Origin: Thermoflexales bacterium
GTDB taxonomy: Bacteria > Chloroflexota > Anaerolineae > J036 > Brachytrichaceae
DNA length: 53,560 nt
Direction of reading: 5' to 3'
NCBI GenBank assembly: GCA_019694215.1
Contig: JAIBCK010000009.1
Location: 1 to 53,560, forward strand
In this document: piece by piece, positions 25,511 to 34,879 of the stretch
How the letters are laid out: every line of letters starts with the position of its first letter
How positions within the stretch are numbered: position 1 is the first letter of the stretch
Notes under the pieces: model-generated
Seen by the model: the letters and a program-made list of their open reading frames with translations, nothing else
Database searches by the model: none
What the model was told of the DNA's origin: nothing
Position numbers and translations under genes: made by a program

Positions 25511-27394
25511 ATGAAGGTCCTCGCCACCGCCGGCCACGTCGATCATGGCAAGTCCTCGCTCGTCCGCGCGCTGACCGGCATCGATCCCGACCGGCTCAAG
25601 GAGGAGCGTGCGCGGGAGATGACCATCGATCTTGGTTTCGCCTCGCTCAACCTGCCCGGGGGCGAGCAGGTCGGCGTCATTGACGTGCCGGGCCACATCG
25701 ACTTCATCGAAAACATGCTGGCCGGCGTCGGCGGCATCGACGCCGCCCTGCTCGTCATTGCGGCGGATGAAGGCGTCATGCCGCAGACGCGCGAACATAT
25801 CGACATTTTACGTTTGTTGCGCGTGCCGCGGGCGGTGGTCGCGCTGAGCAAGCTCGACCTCGCCCCCGACCCCGATTGGGTCGCGCTGATCGGCGCCGAG
25901 GTGCGCGCCGCGCTGGCCGATGCCCCCTTCGCCGAGGCGGAGATCATCCCGGTCTCGGTGCGGACCGGCGCGGGGCTGCCCGACCTGACCGCGGCACTGG
26001 CGCGTGGGCTGGCAGGCGGCCCGCCCCGCCCCGACCGCGCGCGCGCCCGCCTGCCAGTGGATCGCGTCTTCGCCATGACGGGCTTTGGCCCGGTCGTGAC
26101 CGGCACGCTGCTGGATGGTAGTTTTACGTTGGGCGACGAGGTTGATGTCCTTCCGGACGGGTTGCGCGCCCGCGTGCGCGGGCTGCAGACGCACGGCCAG
26201 AAGCGCGAGCGCGTTGCGCCCGGCACACGCCTGGCGATCAACCTGTCAGGCATCGAGCTGGCGGCCCTGCGCCGTGGCCAGGTCATCGCCCGGGCCGACA
26301 GCCTGAGCGCGACGCGCCGGCTGGATGTCGAACTCGAGCTCCTGCGCGCGCCGGGCAGCGCTGCGCAGGCCAACCTGCCGCACAACGCTGAAGTGAAAGC
26401 CTTTGCCGGCGCAAGCGAGACCCTGGCCCGGGTGCGGCTGCTGGAGGGCGCCAGCGCCTCCCCCGGCGCGCGCACCTTCGCCCAGCTTGAAACCGTCGCC
26501 CCGCTCGTGGCGGTGCCGGGCGACCGCATCATCCTGCGCCTGCCCTCCCCGTCGGTCACGCTGGGCGGCGGGCGCGTGCTGGACGCTCACCCCGCGCAGC
26601 GCCACCGGCGCCGGCAGGGCCACGCCGCTGCGGCCACCCTCGCCCACCTGCGCGCCCTCGCCGACGGCCGCCCCCGTGACCGCCTCGAAAGCGCGCTGGC
26701 CGGCGCGGGCATCACCACCCGCGCGGCCCTGTTGCGCGGGCAGGATGGGGCGGAGGCCGCGACCGCGCTCGACGCGCTGCTGGCCGAGGGTGTGGCCGAG
26801 GAGATCGGCACGGCGCTGGCGTCGCGGGCAACCTGGGAGGCGCGTCAGGCCGAGCTGCTGGAGGCGCTGCGCGCGCACCATCTGGCCGCACCCCTCCAAC
26901 TCGGGATGAACCGCGAGAGCGCCCGGGCGAGGCTGGGCCTGGATGCGCGCGCCTTCGCTGCGCTGGTGGGCCGGGCCGCTGCAGCGGATGCGCTGACCGA
27001 TGACGCCGACACACTGCGCGCGCGCGGGCACGTCATCGCCTTCACACCCGGCCAGCAACGCCAGATCGATGGCCTGCTGCGCGATTTTGCACAACGCCCT
27101 CTGGCGACGCCTTCGCCGCGCGAGTGCCGCGGGCTGCTGGGCGACGCGGTGTATGAGGCGCTGCTGCGGCTCGGGACGCTCAAACAGGTCAGCGCCGAGG
27201 TGGTGGTGCTGCCCGTGACCTATGCCGCGGCCGTGGCGCAGGTCCGCGCGTTGATCGGCGAGCGCGGCACCCTCACCGCCGCCGAACTGCGCGACGCGCT
27301 GGGGGCCAGCCGCAAATACGCGCTGGCGCTGCTCGAACATCTGGATGAGACCGGGGTCACCCGCCGTGTGGGGGATGCGCGGGTGCTGCGCTGA
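25511..27394 (+). CDS. selB: selenocysteine-specific elongation factor
   Basis: This 627-aa translational GTPase delivers Sec-tRNA to UGA codons marked by a SECIS element. G1 is GHVDHGKSS (8-16), followed by REMTIDLGF, DVPGHIDFIENM and LSKLDL (an NKxD variant, as is common in SelB). EF-Tu-like domains 2 and 3 and about 250 C-terminal residues of winged-helix repeats follow (for example 'ALIGERGTLTAAELRDALGA'). Length and domain order are right for SelB and wrong for EF-Tu. No selA, selD, selC or selenoprotein is visible in the window. The last 38 nt overlap convergent miaA. Confidence 0.93.
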   Translation: MKVLATAGHVDHGKSSLVRALTGIDPDRLKEERAREMTIDLGFASLNLPGGEQVGVIDVPGHIDFIENMLAGVGGIDAALLVIAADEGVMPQTREHIDILRLLRVPRAVVALSKLDLAPDPDWVALIGAEVRAALADAPFAEAEIIPVSVRTGAGLPDLTAALARGLAGGPPRPDRARARLPVDRVFAMTGFGPVVTGTLLDGSFTLGDEVDVLPDGLRARVRGLQTHGQKRERVAPGTRLAINLSGIELAALRRGQVIARADSLSATRRLDVELELLRAPGSAAQANLPHNAEVKAFAGASETLARVRLLEGASASPGARTFAQLETVAPLVAVPGDRIILRLPSPSVTLGGGRVLDAHPAQRHRRRQGHAAAATLAHLRALADGRPRDRLESALAGAGITTRAALLRGQDGAEAATALDALLAEGVAEEIGTALASRATWEARQAELLEALRAHHLAAPLQLGMNRESARARLGLDARAFAALVGRAAAADALTDDADTLRARGHVIAFTPGQQRQIDGLLRDFAQRPLATPSPRECRGLLGDAVYEALLRLGTLKQVSAEVVVLPVTYAAAVAQVRALIGERGTLTAAELRDALGASRKYALALLEHLDETGVTRRVGDARVLR

Positions 27395-28259
27395 GCGGGG
27401 CGATCTTGCGGAACCAGGTCTCCTGCATGCGGATGTAGCGCCGCGTGTCGTGCTTGACTTCGACGATGGCCTCGTCGAGCGTCATCGCCCCGATGCTGAC
27501 GCGGGCCATCTGACGGTAGCCCAGGGCCGACATCGCCGGCAGCCGCAGTGCTGCCGCGTGGTCGATCCCGCGAGACGCCAGCGCATCCAGCAGCGCGCGC
27601 GTCTCCTCGATCCAACCCTCGGAGATCATCTTCAACAGGCGCGCGTCCGCGGCGGCATACAGGCGCTCGCGCTCGGGCCGCAGCACGGTGACGGTGTAGC
27701 TGGCCGGGTCCCGCGGCGCGCGCGCCTGGAGCGCCGACCAACGCTGCCCGGTCACGGCGATCACTTCGAGCGCGCGGATGACGCGCCGCACGTTGCGCGG
27801 ATCGATGGTCGTCAGCGCCTCCGGGTCGGCGGCCCGCAGCCGCGCCTCCAACGCGCGCACGCCAGCGGGCGTACTCGCCTCGTCTTCAAGCGTTGTGCGG
27901 AGGATCGGCTGCGGGGGCACCTCGGGAACCTGCCAGCCCTGCAGCACCGCGGCCACCCACTGGCCCGTCCCACCCACCAGGAGGGCCGGCTGCCCGCGCC
28001 CCTCGATCTCGGCGATGGCCGCGCGCGCCGCCTGGACATACTCGGCCAGGCCATACGGCTCATGCGCGTCACGCAGGTCGATCATGTGATGCGGCACCTG
28101 CGCGCGATCCTTCAGACCGGGCTTGTTCGCGCCGATGTTCATGCCGCGATAGATGTGCCGCGAATCCGCCGAGACGATCTCCGCGCCCTCTCGCAGCGCG
28201 CGCGTCATGGCCAGGGCGCTCTTGCCCGAGGCGGTGGGGCCGATGATCACGTGCAACAT
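27357..28259 (-). CDS. miaA: tRNA dimethylallyltransferase
   Basis: This 300-aa enzyme isopentenylates A37 of tRNAs that read UNN codons. It begins MLHVIIGPTASGKSALA (P-loop), followed by 'EIVSADSRHIYRGMNIG', 'KDRAQVPHHMIDL', the GGTGQWVAAVL motif and PRNVRRVIRALE, then 'YIRMQETWFRKI' near the end. The ATG at 28259 is fixed by homology and a GATAAT box 7 nt upstream. The 3' end overlaps that of selB by 38 nt on opposite strands. In some bacteria MiaA also modifies the Sec tRNA, so the pairing with selB may be functional. Confidence 0.93.
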   Translation of the reverse strand: MLHVIIGPTASGKSALAMTRALREGAEIVSADSRHIYRGMNIGANKPGLKDRAQVPHHMIDLRDAHEPYGLAEYVQAARAAIAEIEGRGQPALLVGGTGQWVAAVLQGWQVPEVPPQPILRTTLEDEASTPAGVRALEARLRAADPEALTTIDPRNVRRVIRALEVIAVTGQRWSALQARAPRDPASYTVTVLRPERERLYAAADARLLKMISEGWIEETRALLDALASRGIDHAAALRLPAMSALGYRQMARVSIGAMTLDEAIVEVKHDTRRYIRMQETWFRKIAPLSAAPAHPPHGG

Positions 28260-28266
28260 CGCGCTG

Positions 28267-28272
28267 ATTATC
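28267..28272 (-). promoter_or_regulatory. -10 of miaA (leaderless)
   Basis: GATAAT on the minus strand ends 7 nt before the miaA ATG. Confidence 0.5.
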
Positions 28273-28366
28273 CCCAGCCAGGCGCAGGGCGAACGGTGGG
28301 CAAACGGCGGACAGACGCCGGGCAGCGCACAAATGCTTGCGGCAGGATGGATATCAGGAGGCCGCC

Positions 28367-28747
28367 ATGCTGAGCCGAAAAGCTGCCATCGCCCCGTTTG
28401 TCGCGCTCGCCGCGTGTGCGTTTCTGGCGGGCCGCTCACCCATCTCGCACGTGGCGGAATCGGTGATCGGCCGTGCGGCGCACGCGACGTGCGTCATGCG
28501 CGATGAAGCCCCCTTCTCTGCCGCCCCCTCCGATGGTCCGCTGGAGGGCGAACGCCTGATCAAGCGCAGCGGGCCGCCGGATGGCACGCACAACGTTAGT
28601 TTGCCTGAAGTGGCCGTGACGCTACAGGCACAAGGCGACGCGAGCGGGGCACCTGGCATCGACGCCCTGTGCGTGACCGACAGCACCGAAACCGGCGATG
28701 CCGCGCCGCTCGAATCGGTTGCTGCGCGCGTCGTCGCGGAGTCGTAG
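28367..28747 (+). CDS. small secreted protein, unknown
   Basis: This 126-aa protein has a strong Shine-Dalgarno (aggagg, 6 nt before the ATG) and an N-terminal signal: LSRKAAIAPFVALAACAFLAG. LAAC at 14-17 could be a lipobox; otherwise a Sec signal with cleavage after ALA or LAG. The remainder is low in hydrophobics, with two cysteines (CVMRDEAPF and ALCVTDST), and no family is recognised. It lies upstream of the giant macroglobulin gene on the same strand, 88 nt away. The gene is supported mainly by the ribosome site and signal peptide. Confidence 0.55.
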   Translation: MLSRKAAIAPFVALAACAFLAGRSPISHVAESVIGRAAHATCVMRDEAPFSAAPSDGPLEGERLIKRSGPPDGTHNVSLPEVAVTLQAQGDASGAPGIDALCVTDSTETGDAAPLESVAARVVAES

Positions 28748-28835
28748 GGCAGCAGACGACCACCCACCCACCACGCGGACGCGGACAGGGTCATAATCCA
28801 GAAAACGAGCACTGCCTCGCACTTGGAGTTTTGAC

Positions 28836-31800
28836 ATGACACGTTCGACCCGCTGGGCGCTTCTGCCCATCCTCGCCCTTGTTCTCGGTGCCTGCGCGCC
28901 GACGCCGACCGCCTCGCCGTCACCAACGCGGCCTTCGGCCACGCCGAACCCGCCGACGGCGACGCCGCGCCCGCCCGTCAACCCCGTGCTGGTCGACCGC
29001 ACGCCGGCGGCCGGCGAGGAATTGGGCTCCGACCAGCCGATCACGCTGATCTTTGACCAGGCGATGGACAAATCATCGGTCGAGCGGGCAATCGAAATGG
29101 CGACCGATGGCGGCAGCCTGACGCCGTCATTTGCCTGGAAGGCCGACAACATCCTGGCGATCAACCCCGCCGCGGCAGGCTGGGGCAACGGCACCTTCGT
29201 CAACGTGGCCATGACCACGACCGCGAAGAGCGCGCGTGGCCTGTCCCTGGCGCGCGCAGAGAGCTTCCGTTCCGAGTTCGCCGGCGCACTCATCGTCGCG
29301 CAAACCTTTCCGAGCGACCAGACGACGGACGCCAGCCCCGACACCGCGATCACGGTCGCGTTCAACCGGCCCGTCGTGCCCATGACACTGCTCGACCAGC
29401 AAAGTGGGCTGCCCAGCCCGGTCACCTTCTCGCCGGCGATCTCCGGGACCGGCCAGTGGCTGAACACCAGCATCTACGTCTTCCAGCCTGCGGTGCCCCT
29501 GGCCAGCGATGTCACGTACAGCGCCACGATCAAGGCCGGCCTGCGTGACACCACGGGCTCGGAGCTGCAGAAAGACTACCGCTGGTGGTTCTCGGTCAGC
29601 GCGCCGGTGATCAAGACCGTGACGCCCGATCCCGGCATCAAGCTGTGGCTGGATCGCCCGATCTCGATCACCTTTAGCCAGAAGATGGACCACGCGAGTG
29701 CCGAGGCCGCCTTCACGATTTCTCCCACCGTCGCGGGCCATTTCGTATGGGCCAATGAGGCATACGAACCGAGGTATGGCCCCGCCTCCGGCCCGGCACC
29801 CACGGGCGAAGTCATGGCGTTCTGGCCGGACGCGCGGTATCCCTCCAACACCTCCTATTTCGTTTCCGTCAAAGCGGGTGCGCGCGCACGGAGTGGAGGC
29901 TTGCTCAAAGCCACCAGGAGCTATGCGTTCGTCACCGTCGGCAACTTCGAGGCGGCCTTCTACCCAGACAACAGGACGTACCGTGATCCGGGTGATTCAA
30001 TCAGCATCAAGTTCAACGTCCCGCCCGATCTCGCGACGATCCTGCCAAACCTGCGCATCGAGCCGCCGATTTCGATGACGCGCATTTACTCGTATTTCCG
30101 TGAGAACGACAACGTCTTTTCGTTTGGCGCTCCCTTCGCACCGTCGTCCAATTACACCCTGACGATTGGCGCAAACACCGCCGACCGCTACGGGCGGACG
30201 CTGGGCCAGCCGCTCGTGTTGAAGTTCGGCACGGAACCGCTCGACGCCTACTTGTCGCTCAACACCAACTCAACGATTGGCACCTACGATGCGCATCGAC
30301 CGACCCGGCTGTTCGCCAGCTACCGGAACATCGGCGAACTGCGCTTCACGCTTTGGCCGCTGTCCCTGAGCGAGTTCTCGATCCTGGTGGATCCCCCGTC
30401 ATGGGACTACATCCAGACCTTCGTTCCGAAGGAGTCGGGCCGAAGCTGGACGATCCCCTCGGACGCCGCGCTGAACGAATCCGCCATCGCCCGCGTCTCC
30501 CTTGCCGCAGATGGTGGCGCGCTCACACCGGGCGTGTATCTGCTGCAGGCAAGCGCCGCCGGGCTGCCCCCCAACAGGCGCCCCGAGCGCCATTTGCTGG
30601 TCGTCTCGAACCGCCAGGTTACCCTCAAGGTCGGCGAGGGCGATACCCTGGTGTGGGTGACAGATCTCGCGACCGGACTGCCGGTGAAGGACGCCCAGGT
30701 CTCGATCAGCGACCTGAAGACTGGCGCGCTCACCCCCGCCAATGCGCGCACAAACGCCGATGGCGTCGTGCGAGGCCAGAGTGTGCAGTCCGGCAGCCGC
30801 TACGGGACCACAATCGCGTTTGTCGGCGTGCCCGGTCAGGCCGACTTTGGGATCGGGCTGGGGCGTTGGTCAGACAGCATCGAGCCCTGGTCTTTCGGGC
30901 TGCCCTATCGCAGCGATGTCAGGGCTGACACGGCGTATCTGTACACCGACCGGCCGATCTACCGACCCGGGCAGCAGGTCTTCTTCAAGGGCATCGTCCG
31001 CACCGACGACGACGCGCGCTACTCGGTGCCGACCCGCACCGGGAACCTGATGCTGCGAGCCACCGACGACACCGGCCAGGACATCTACACATCCACGGTC
31101 ACGCTCAATGAGCTGGGAACCTTCTCGGGGACGCTGACGCTGGGCAACGAGGCGGGAACGGGCTACTACAACCTCATGGTCTACCAGGACGGCAAGCGGG
31201 TGATCGGCAGGGTGGGCATCCAGGTGGCCTCGTATCGCCGGCCCGAGTATGAGGTCGTGCTCACGCCCGGCAGCAGCGATGTCCGTGACGGTGACACGCT
31301 GACAGCCACTGTCGAGGCGCGCTACTTCTTTGGCGGCGGCGTCGCGGGGGCCAGGGTGCAGTGGTCGCTGCTGCTCAACGACTGGGTTTTTGATCGTTAT
31401 GCGGGAAGCGACAACTACAGCTTCTGGTACTACGACTACAACACGTACTTCCGGCGCACCGGCTATAACCAGACCACCCTGACGGGTGAGGGCACCACGG
31501 GTCCGGATGGCAAGCTGGTCATCCGGGTGCCGGTGGACCTGAGCAAACGCCTGAACAGCGCCTCGCTCACGCTGGAGGCAAGCGTCACCGACCTCGACGA
31601 CAACTCGGTCTCCGCGCGCGCCAACGTCGTCGCCCACAAGGGGCCGGTCTACGTCGGCGTGATGAGCGACGAGTATGTCGTCACCGCGGGCAAGACCGCG
31701 ACGGCCCGGCTGGTCGCCGTGGACGCGCAGGGCAAGACCCTGCCCAACACCGACGTGCAGCTGGTCTTGGCGCGCTTCGAGTGGTTCGTCACCCAGAGCG

Positions 31801-34800
31801 AGGACGCCGATGGGCGGCGCCAGTACGACAGTGTCGCGCGCGAGACACCCGTCCTGACCCGGACCGCGCGCACCGATGCGCAGGGGCAGGCCGCAATCGA
31901 AATCAACATCGAGCAGGGCGGCCAGCACCGCCTGCTGGCCTCGGCCGTCGGCGGCACGCAGCGTTCGTCGAGCTGGCTGTGGGCGTCCTCGCTTGATGGC
32001 AGCTACATCAGCTGGCAGGTCAACAACAACGATCGCATCGAGCTGAAGGCGGACAAGGCCAGCTATAAGGTCGGCGAGACCGCGCGCATCCTGGTGCCCT
32101 CGCCGTTCAGCGGCACTGTCAGCGCGCTCGTCACGGTCGAGCGCGGGCACATCCTGTCGCAGCGCGTCGTCACCCTGAAGAGCAACAGCGACATAGTCGA
32201 AGTGCCGATCGAGGCGGGCTATGCGCCCAACGCATATGTCAGCGTCGTCGTCGTCAAGGGCGGCACGGGGGCCGAGCTGCCCTCGTATCGGGTCGGGTAT
32301 GTCGGCTTCTCCGTCGATCCGGAAGCTTTCAAGTTGTCGATCGCAGTCAAGCCGGACCGCGAGACGTATCGCCCACGGGACACGGTGACCTACGACCTGC
32401 GCGTCACCGACGCGTCCGGCAAGCCCGTGCAGGCCGAGCTCAGCCTCGCCGTCGTCGACAAGGCCATCCTCACCTTGAGCGAGCCCAACTCGCTCAACAT
32501 CCTCGACGCCTTCTACGGAACGCGTGGCCTGGGGCTGTGGACATCCAGCTCGCTCAATGTCAACGTCGATCGGGTCACGGCCAAGATCGCCGCCGATGCG
32601 GGCAAGGGCGGCGGCGGCGGCGGCCCGGCCAACGCCGCGGATGGAAACTTCACCCGCGAAGACTTCAAGGACACCGCCTTCTGGCGCGCGGTGGTTCGCA
32701 CCGACAGCAACGGCGAGGCCCGCGTGCAGGTGACCTTGCCGGACAACCTCACCACCTGGCGTCTGGACGTCCGGGCCCTGACCGCGAACACACTGGTCGG
32801 ACAGACGACCCATGACGTGGTGAGCGCGAAGCCGCTGCTCGTCCGTCCGGTGACGCCGCGCTTCTTTGTGGTGAGTGATACGCTTTCGTTGGGCGCCGTG
32901 GTGAACAACAGCACCGATGCCGCCATCGACGCCGAGGTCAGCCTCGAAGCGACCGGCGTCAAGCTGGGCGGCCCCAGCCTGCAGCGGGTGAGCGTGCCGG
33001 CCCGCGGCAGCGTGCGTGTCAACTGGCCGGTCAGCGTGCTCGACGCGCCGTCCGCACAACTCACGTTTGCGGCGAAAGGCGGCAGCTACCAGGACACGGT
33101 GAAGCCCGGGCTGGCGACCGCGGCCGATGGCGGCATCCCCATCCTGCGCTACAGCGCGCCCGAAACCATCGGCACGGCCGGCGAGTTGGCCCAGGGCGGC
33201 ACGCGCCTCGAGGTGGTGGCCCTCCCGCAACGCCTCGATGTCAACCGGGGATCGTTGGACCTGCGCGTCGAGACCTCCCTCGCCGCGACGACATCGCAGG
33301 GTTGGCTGGCGCTTGTCAAGAACGATGACTACCTGAGCGCCTCCGAGCACGCCTCCCGCCTGATCGCCACCCTCGCAGAGATGGCCGCCGGCCGCACAGA
33401 CGAGGCCCGGCTGATGGCTCAAGCGCGCGTGGACATCGGCTGGCTCGAAGCAGCCAGCCTGCCCACCGGTGGATGGTGCTGGTACGACTACGCAGGGTGC
33501 GAGCCCTCCCTGTTCATCAGCGCGTATGCCGCGCTGGCGCTGGGCCGCGCGTCGCGCCGGGACTTGGCCGTCAATCAAGCCGTGCTGGCGCGTGCAATGC
33601 GCCTGATCAACAATCGCTCGATCGGGGTGGGCGAGAACACCAGCCGGGACGTGCTCCAACTGCAGGCCTTCCTGGCTTTCGTGCGGGCCGAGAATGGCGA
33701 CACGTCGGTTCAGCCCCACCTCAATAGGCTTTATGAACAACGTACCGGGCTCAACCATTGGGCGCGTGCGTTGCTTGCCATGGCGCTGAACGATGTCGAT
33801 GCGACCGTCGGCAGCCCCGCCCAGCGACAGGTGCAGACACTGGTGGGTGATCTGGTCGGCACCGCCACGGCCAGCGCGACGGGTGCCATGTGGCAGGAAG
33901 AGGAACAGGGCGGTTGGTACTTCAGCACCAACACCCGCAGCACCGCCCTCGTGATCGAGGCGCTGACCCGTCTCGATCCGAAGAACGCCCTGCTGCCCAA
34001 CGCTGTGCGCTGGCTGGTGACCGCCCGCCGCGGCGATGCCTGGGAGACCGATCAGGAAATCGCCTGGGCGGTCTCGGCGCTGAACCGATGGATGACCGTG
34101 AGTGGCGAGCGCTCGGCCGAGTATGCCTGGCGCGTCAGCGTCAACGGCGCGGCCGTGCTGGACGGCACCGCCGGCCCGGCGTCCCTGCTGACTGCGGCCA
34201 CAAGGTCGCTGCCGATGTCCAGTCTGCGGTCCGGGGCCGGCAACGAGGTCGCCATCTCGCGCGGCGAGGGCAGTGGCCGGCTGTATTACACGGCGCACGT
34301 CAACGCCTGGGTGCCGGCCGCCGACGCTCGGGCGGTCAGCCGCGGGATCACCGTGGCGCGCAAGTACGAGGCCGCCAGCTGCACGCCCCAGCCGGGCAAG
34401 CCCTGCCCGGCCATCACCACGGCCAACGTGGGGGACAACATCCGGGTCCGCCTGACCCTCGTGGCCCCCAAGGACCTCTACTTCGTGCGCCTATCGGATA
34501 CCTTCCCGGCCGGGGCCGAGGCGGTGGACAGCTCCCTGCGGACCAGCCAGACCGCCGGCGTGAACCGTGGCACCTTCGGGTCGCTCTACGGCTGGGGCTG
34601 GTGGTGGTGGATCAACCGCGACATCCGCGATGAACGCCTCGACCTGTTCGCCGAGCGCCTGCCGCGCGGCACGTACGAGTACGTCTACACCCTGCGGGCG
34701 GGCCTGGCCGGCAGCTTCCAGGTCATCCCCACCCTGGTCCAGGAGCAGGGCTTCCCGGAGGTCTTTGGTCGAAGCGACGGGGCGCTGTTCGTGATCGGGG

Positions 34801-34808
34801 CGCGCTAG
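28836..34808 (+). CDS. alpha-2-macroglobulin family lipoprotein, thioester lost
   Basis: This 1990-aa envelope protein has a lipoprotein signal (lipobox LGAC) and a Pro/Thr linker. Bacterial Ig/macroglobulin MG domains follow ('ADTAYLYTDRPIYRPGQQVF' is the MG2 signature). Then come the large central domain with FWRAVVRTDSNGEARVQVTLPDNLTTWRL, the alpha-toroid and a C-terminal domain ending EVFGRSDGALFVIGAR. Bacterial A2Ms are thought to trap foreign proteases at the cell surface. Where thioester members have CxEQ followed by ASR, this one has YLSASEHASR (1499-1508), so there is no Cys/Gln pair and covalent capture is not expected. A GGAG lies upstream of the ATG. pbpC, the frequent neighbour of bacterial A2M, is absent. 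Confidence 0.9.
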   Translation: MTRSTRWALLPILALVLGACAPTPTASPSPTRPSATPNPPTATPRPPVNPVLVDRTPAAGEELGSDQPITLIFDQAMDKSSVERAIEMATDGGSLTPSFAWKADNILAINPAAAGWGNGTFVNVAMTTTAKSARGLSLARAESFRSEFAGALIVAQTFPSDQTTDASPDTAITVAFNRPVVPMTLLDQQSGLPSPVTFSPAISGTGQWLNTSIYVFQPAVPLASDVTYSATIKAGLRDTTGSELQKDYRWWFSVSAPVIKTVTPDPGIKLWLDRPISITFSQKMDHASAEAAFTISPTVAGHFVWANEAYEPRYGPASGPAPTGEVMAFWPDARYPSNTSYFVSVKAGARARSGGLLKATRSYAFVTVGNFEAAFYPDNRTYRDPGDSISIKFNVPPDLATILPNLRIEPPISMTRIYSYFRENDNVFSFGAPFAPSSNYTLTIGANTADRYGRTLGQPLVLKFGTEPLDAYLSLNTNSTIGTYDAHRPTRLFASYRNIGELRFTLWPLSLSEFSILVDPPSWDYIQTFVPKESGRSWTIPSDAALNESAIARVSLAADGGALTPGVYLLQASAAGLPPNRRPERHLLVVSNRQVTLKVGEGDTLVWVTDLATGLPVKDAQVSISDLKTGALTPANARTNADGVVRGQSVQSGSRYGTTIAFVGVPGQADFGIGLGRWSDSIEPWSFGLPYRSDVRADTAYLYTDRPIYRPGQQVFFKGIVRTDDDARYSVPTRTGNLMLRATDDTGQDIYTSTVTLNELGTFSGTLTLGNEAGTGYYNLMVYQDGKRVIGRVGIQVASYRRPEYEVVLTPGSSDVRDGDTLTATVEARYFFGGGVAGARVQWSLLLNDWVFDRYAGSDNYSFWYYDYNTYFRRTGYNQTTLTGEGTTGPDGKLVIRVPVDLSKRLNSASLTLEASVTDLDDNSVSARANVVAHKGPVYVGVMSDEYVVTAGKTATARLVAVDAQGKTLPNTDVQLVLARFEWFVTQSEDADGRRQYDSVARETPVLTRTARTDAQGQAAIEINIEQGGQHRLLASAVGGTQRSSSWLWASSLDGSYISWQVNNNDRIELKADKASYKVGETARILVPSPFSGTVSALVTVERGHILSQRVVTLKSNSDIVEVPIEAGYAPNAYVSVVVVKGGTGAELPSYRVGYVGFSVDPEAFKLSIAVKPDRETYRPRDTVTYDLRVTDASGKPVQAELSLAVVDKAILTLSEPNSLNILDAFYGTRGLGLWTSSSLNVNVDRVTAKIAADAGKGGGGGGPANAADGNFTREDFKDTAFWRAVVRTDSNGEARVQVTLPDNLTTWRLDVRALTANTLVGQTTHDVVSAKPLLVRPVTPRFFVVSDTLSLGAVVNNSTDAAIDAEVSLEATGVKLGGPSLQRVSVPARGSVRVNWPVSVLDAPSAQLTFAAKGGSYQDTVKPGLATAADGGIPILRYSAPETIGTAGELAQGGTRLEVVALPQRLDVNRGSLDLRVETSLAATTSQGWLALVKNDDYLSASEHASRLIATLAEMAAGRTDEARLMAQARVDIGWLEAASLPTGGWCWYDYAGCEPSLFISAYAALALGRASRRDLAVNQAVLARAMRLINNRSIGVGENTSRDVLQLQAFLAFVRAENGDTSVQPHLNRLYEQRTGLNHWARALLAMALNDVDATVGSPAQRQVQTLVGDLVGTATASATGAMWQEEEQGGWYFSTNTRSTALVIEALTRLDPKNALLPNAVRWLVTARRGDAWETDQEIAWAVSALNRWMTVSGERSAEYAWRVSVNGAAVLDGTAGPASLLTAATRSLPMSSLRSGAGNEVAISRGEGSGRLYYTAHVNAWVPAADARAVSRGITVARKYEAASCTPQPGKPCPAITTANVGDNIRVRLTLVAPKDLYFVRLSDTFPAGAEAVDSSLRTSQTAGVNRGTFGSLYGWGWWWWINRDIRDERLDLFAERLPRGTYEYVYTLRAGLAGSFQVIPTLVQEQGFPEVFGRSDGALFVIGAR

Positions 34809-34866
34809 GCGAGCCGGGTGGAATTCACAAAGGTGAAACGGGCGCAAGGGGGTGCGCTTGGCGTGG

Positions 34867-34872
34867 TACCAT
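34867..34872 (+). promoter_or_regulatory. extended -10 of STAND-BTAD gene (leaderless)
   Basis: TGGTACCAT: the hexamer TACCAT ends 7 nt before the GTG at 34880. A small hairpin (GCGCA/TGCGC, about 34850) lies just upstream and may end the macroglobulin transcript. Confidence 0.45.
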
Positions 34873-34879
34873 CCTGCCC

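Noticed and set aside
25511-27394. Nearby selenoprotein gene with in-frame TGA and SECIS
   Set aside because: Every recognised gene in the window is complete with ordinary sense codons. I found no gene interrupted by a TGA where a catalytic selenocysteine is expected.
30870-34298. 1142-codon antisense frame under the macroglobulin gene
   Set aside because: Strong G/C third-position bias in the sense gene makes the antisense frame free of stops. The product has no recognisable domain.
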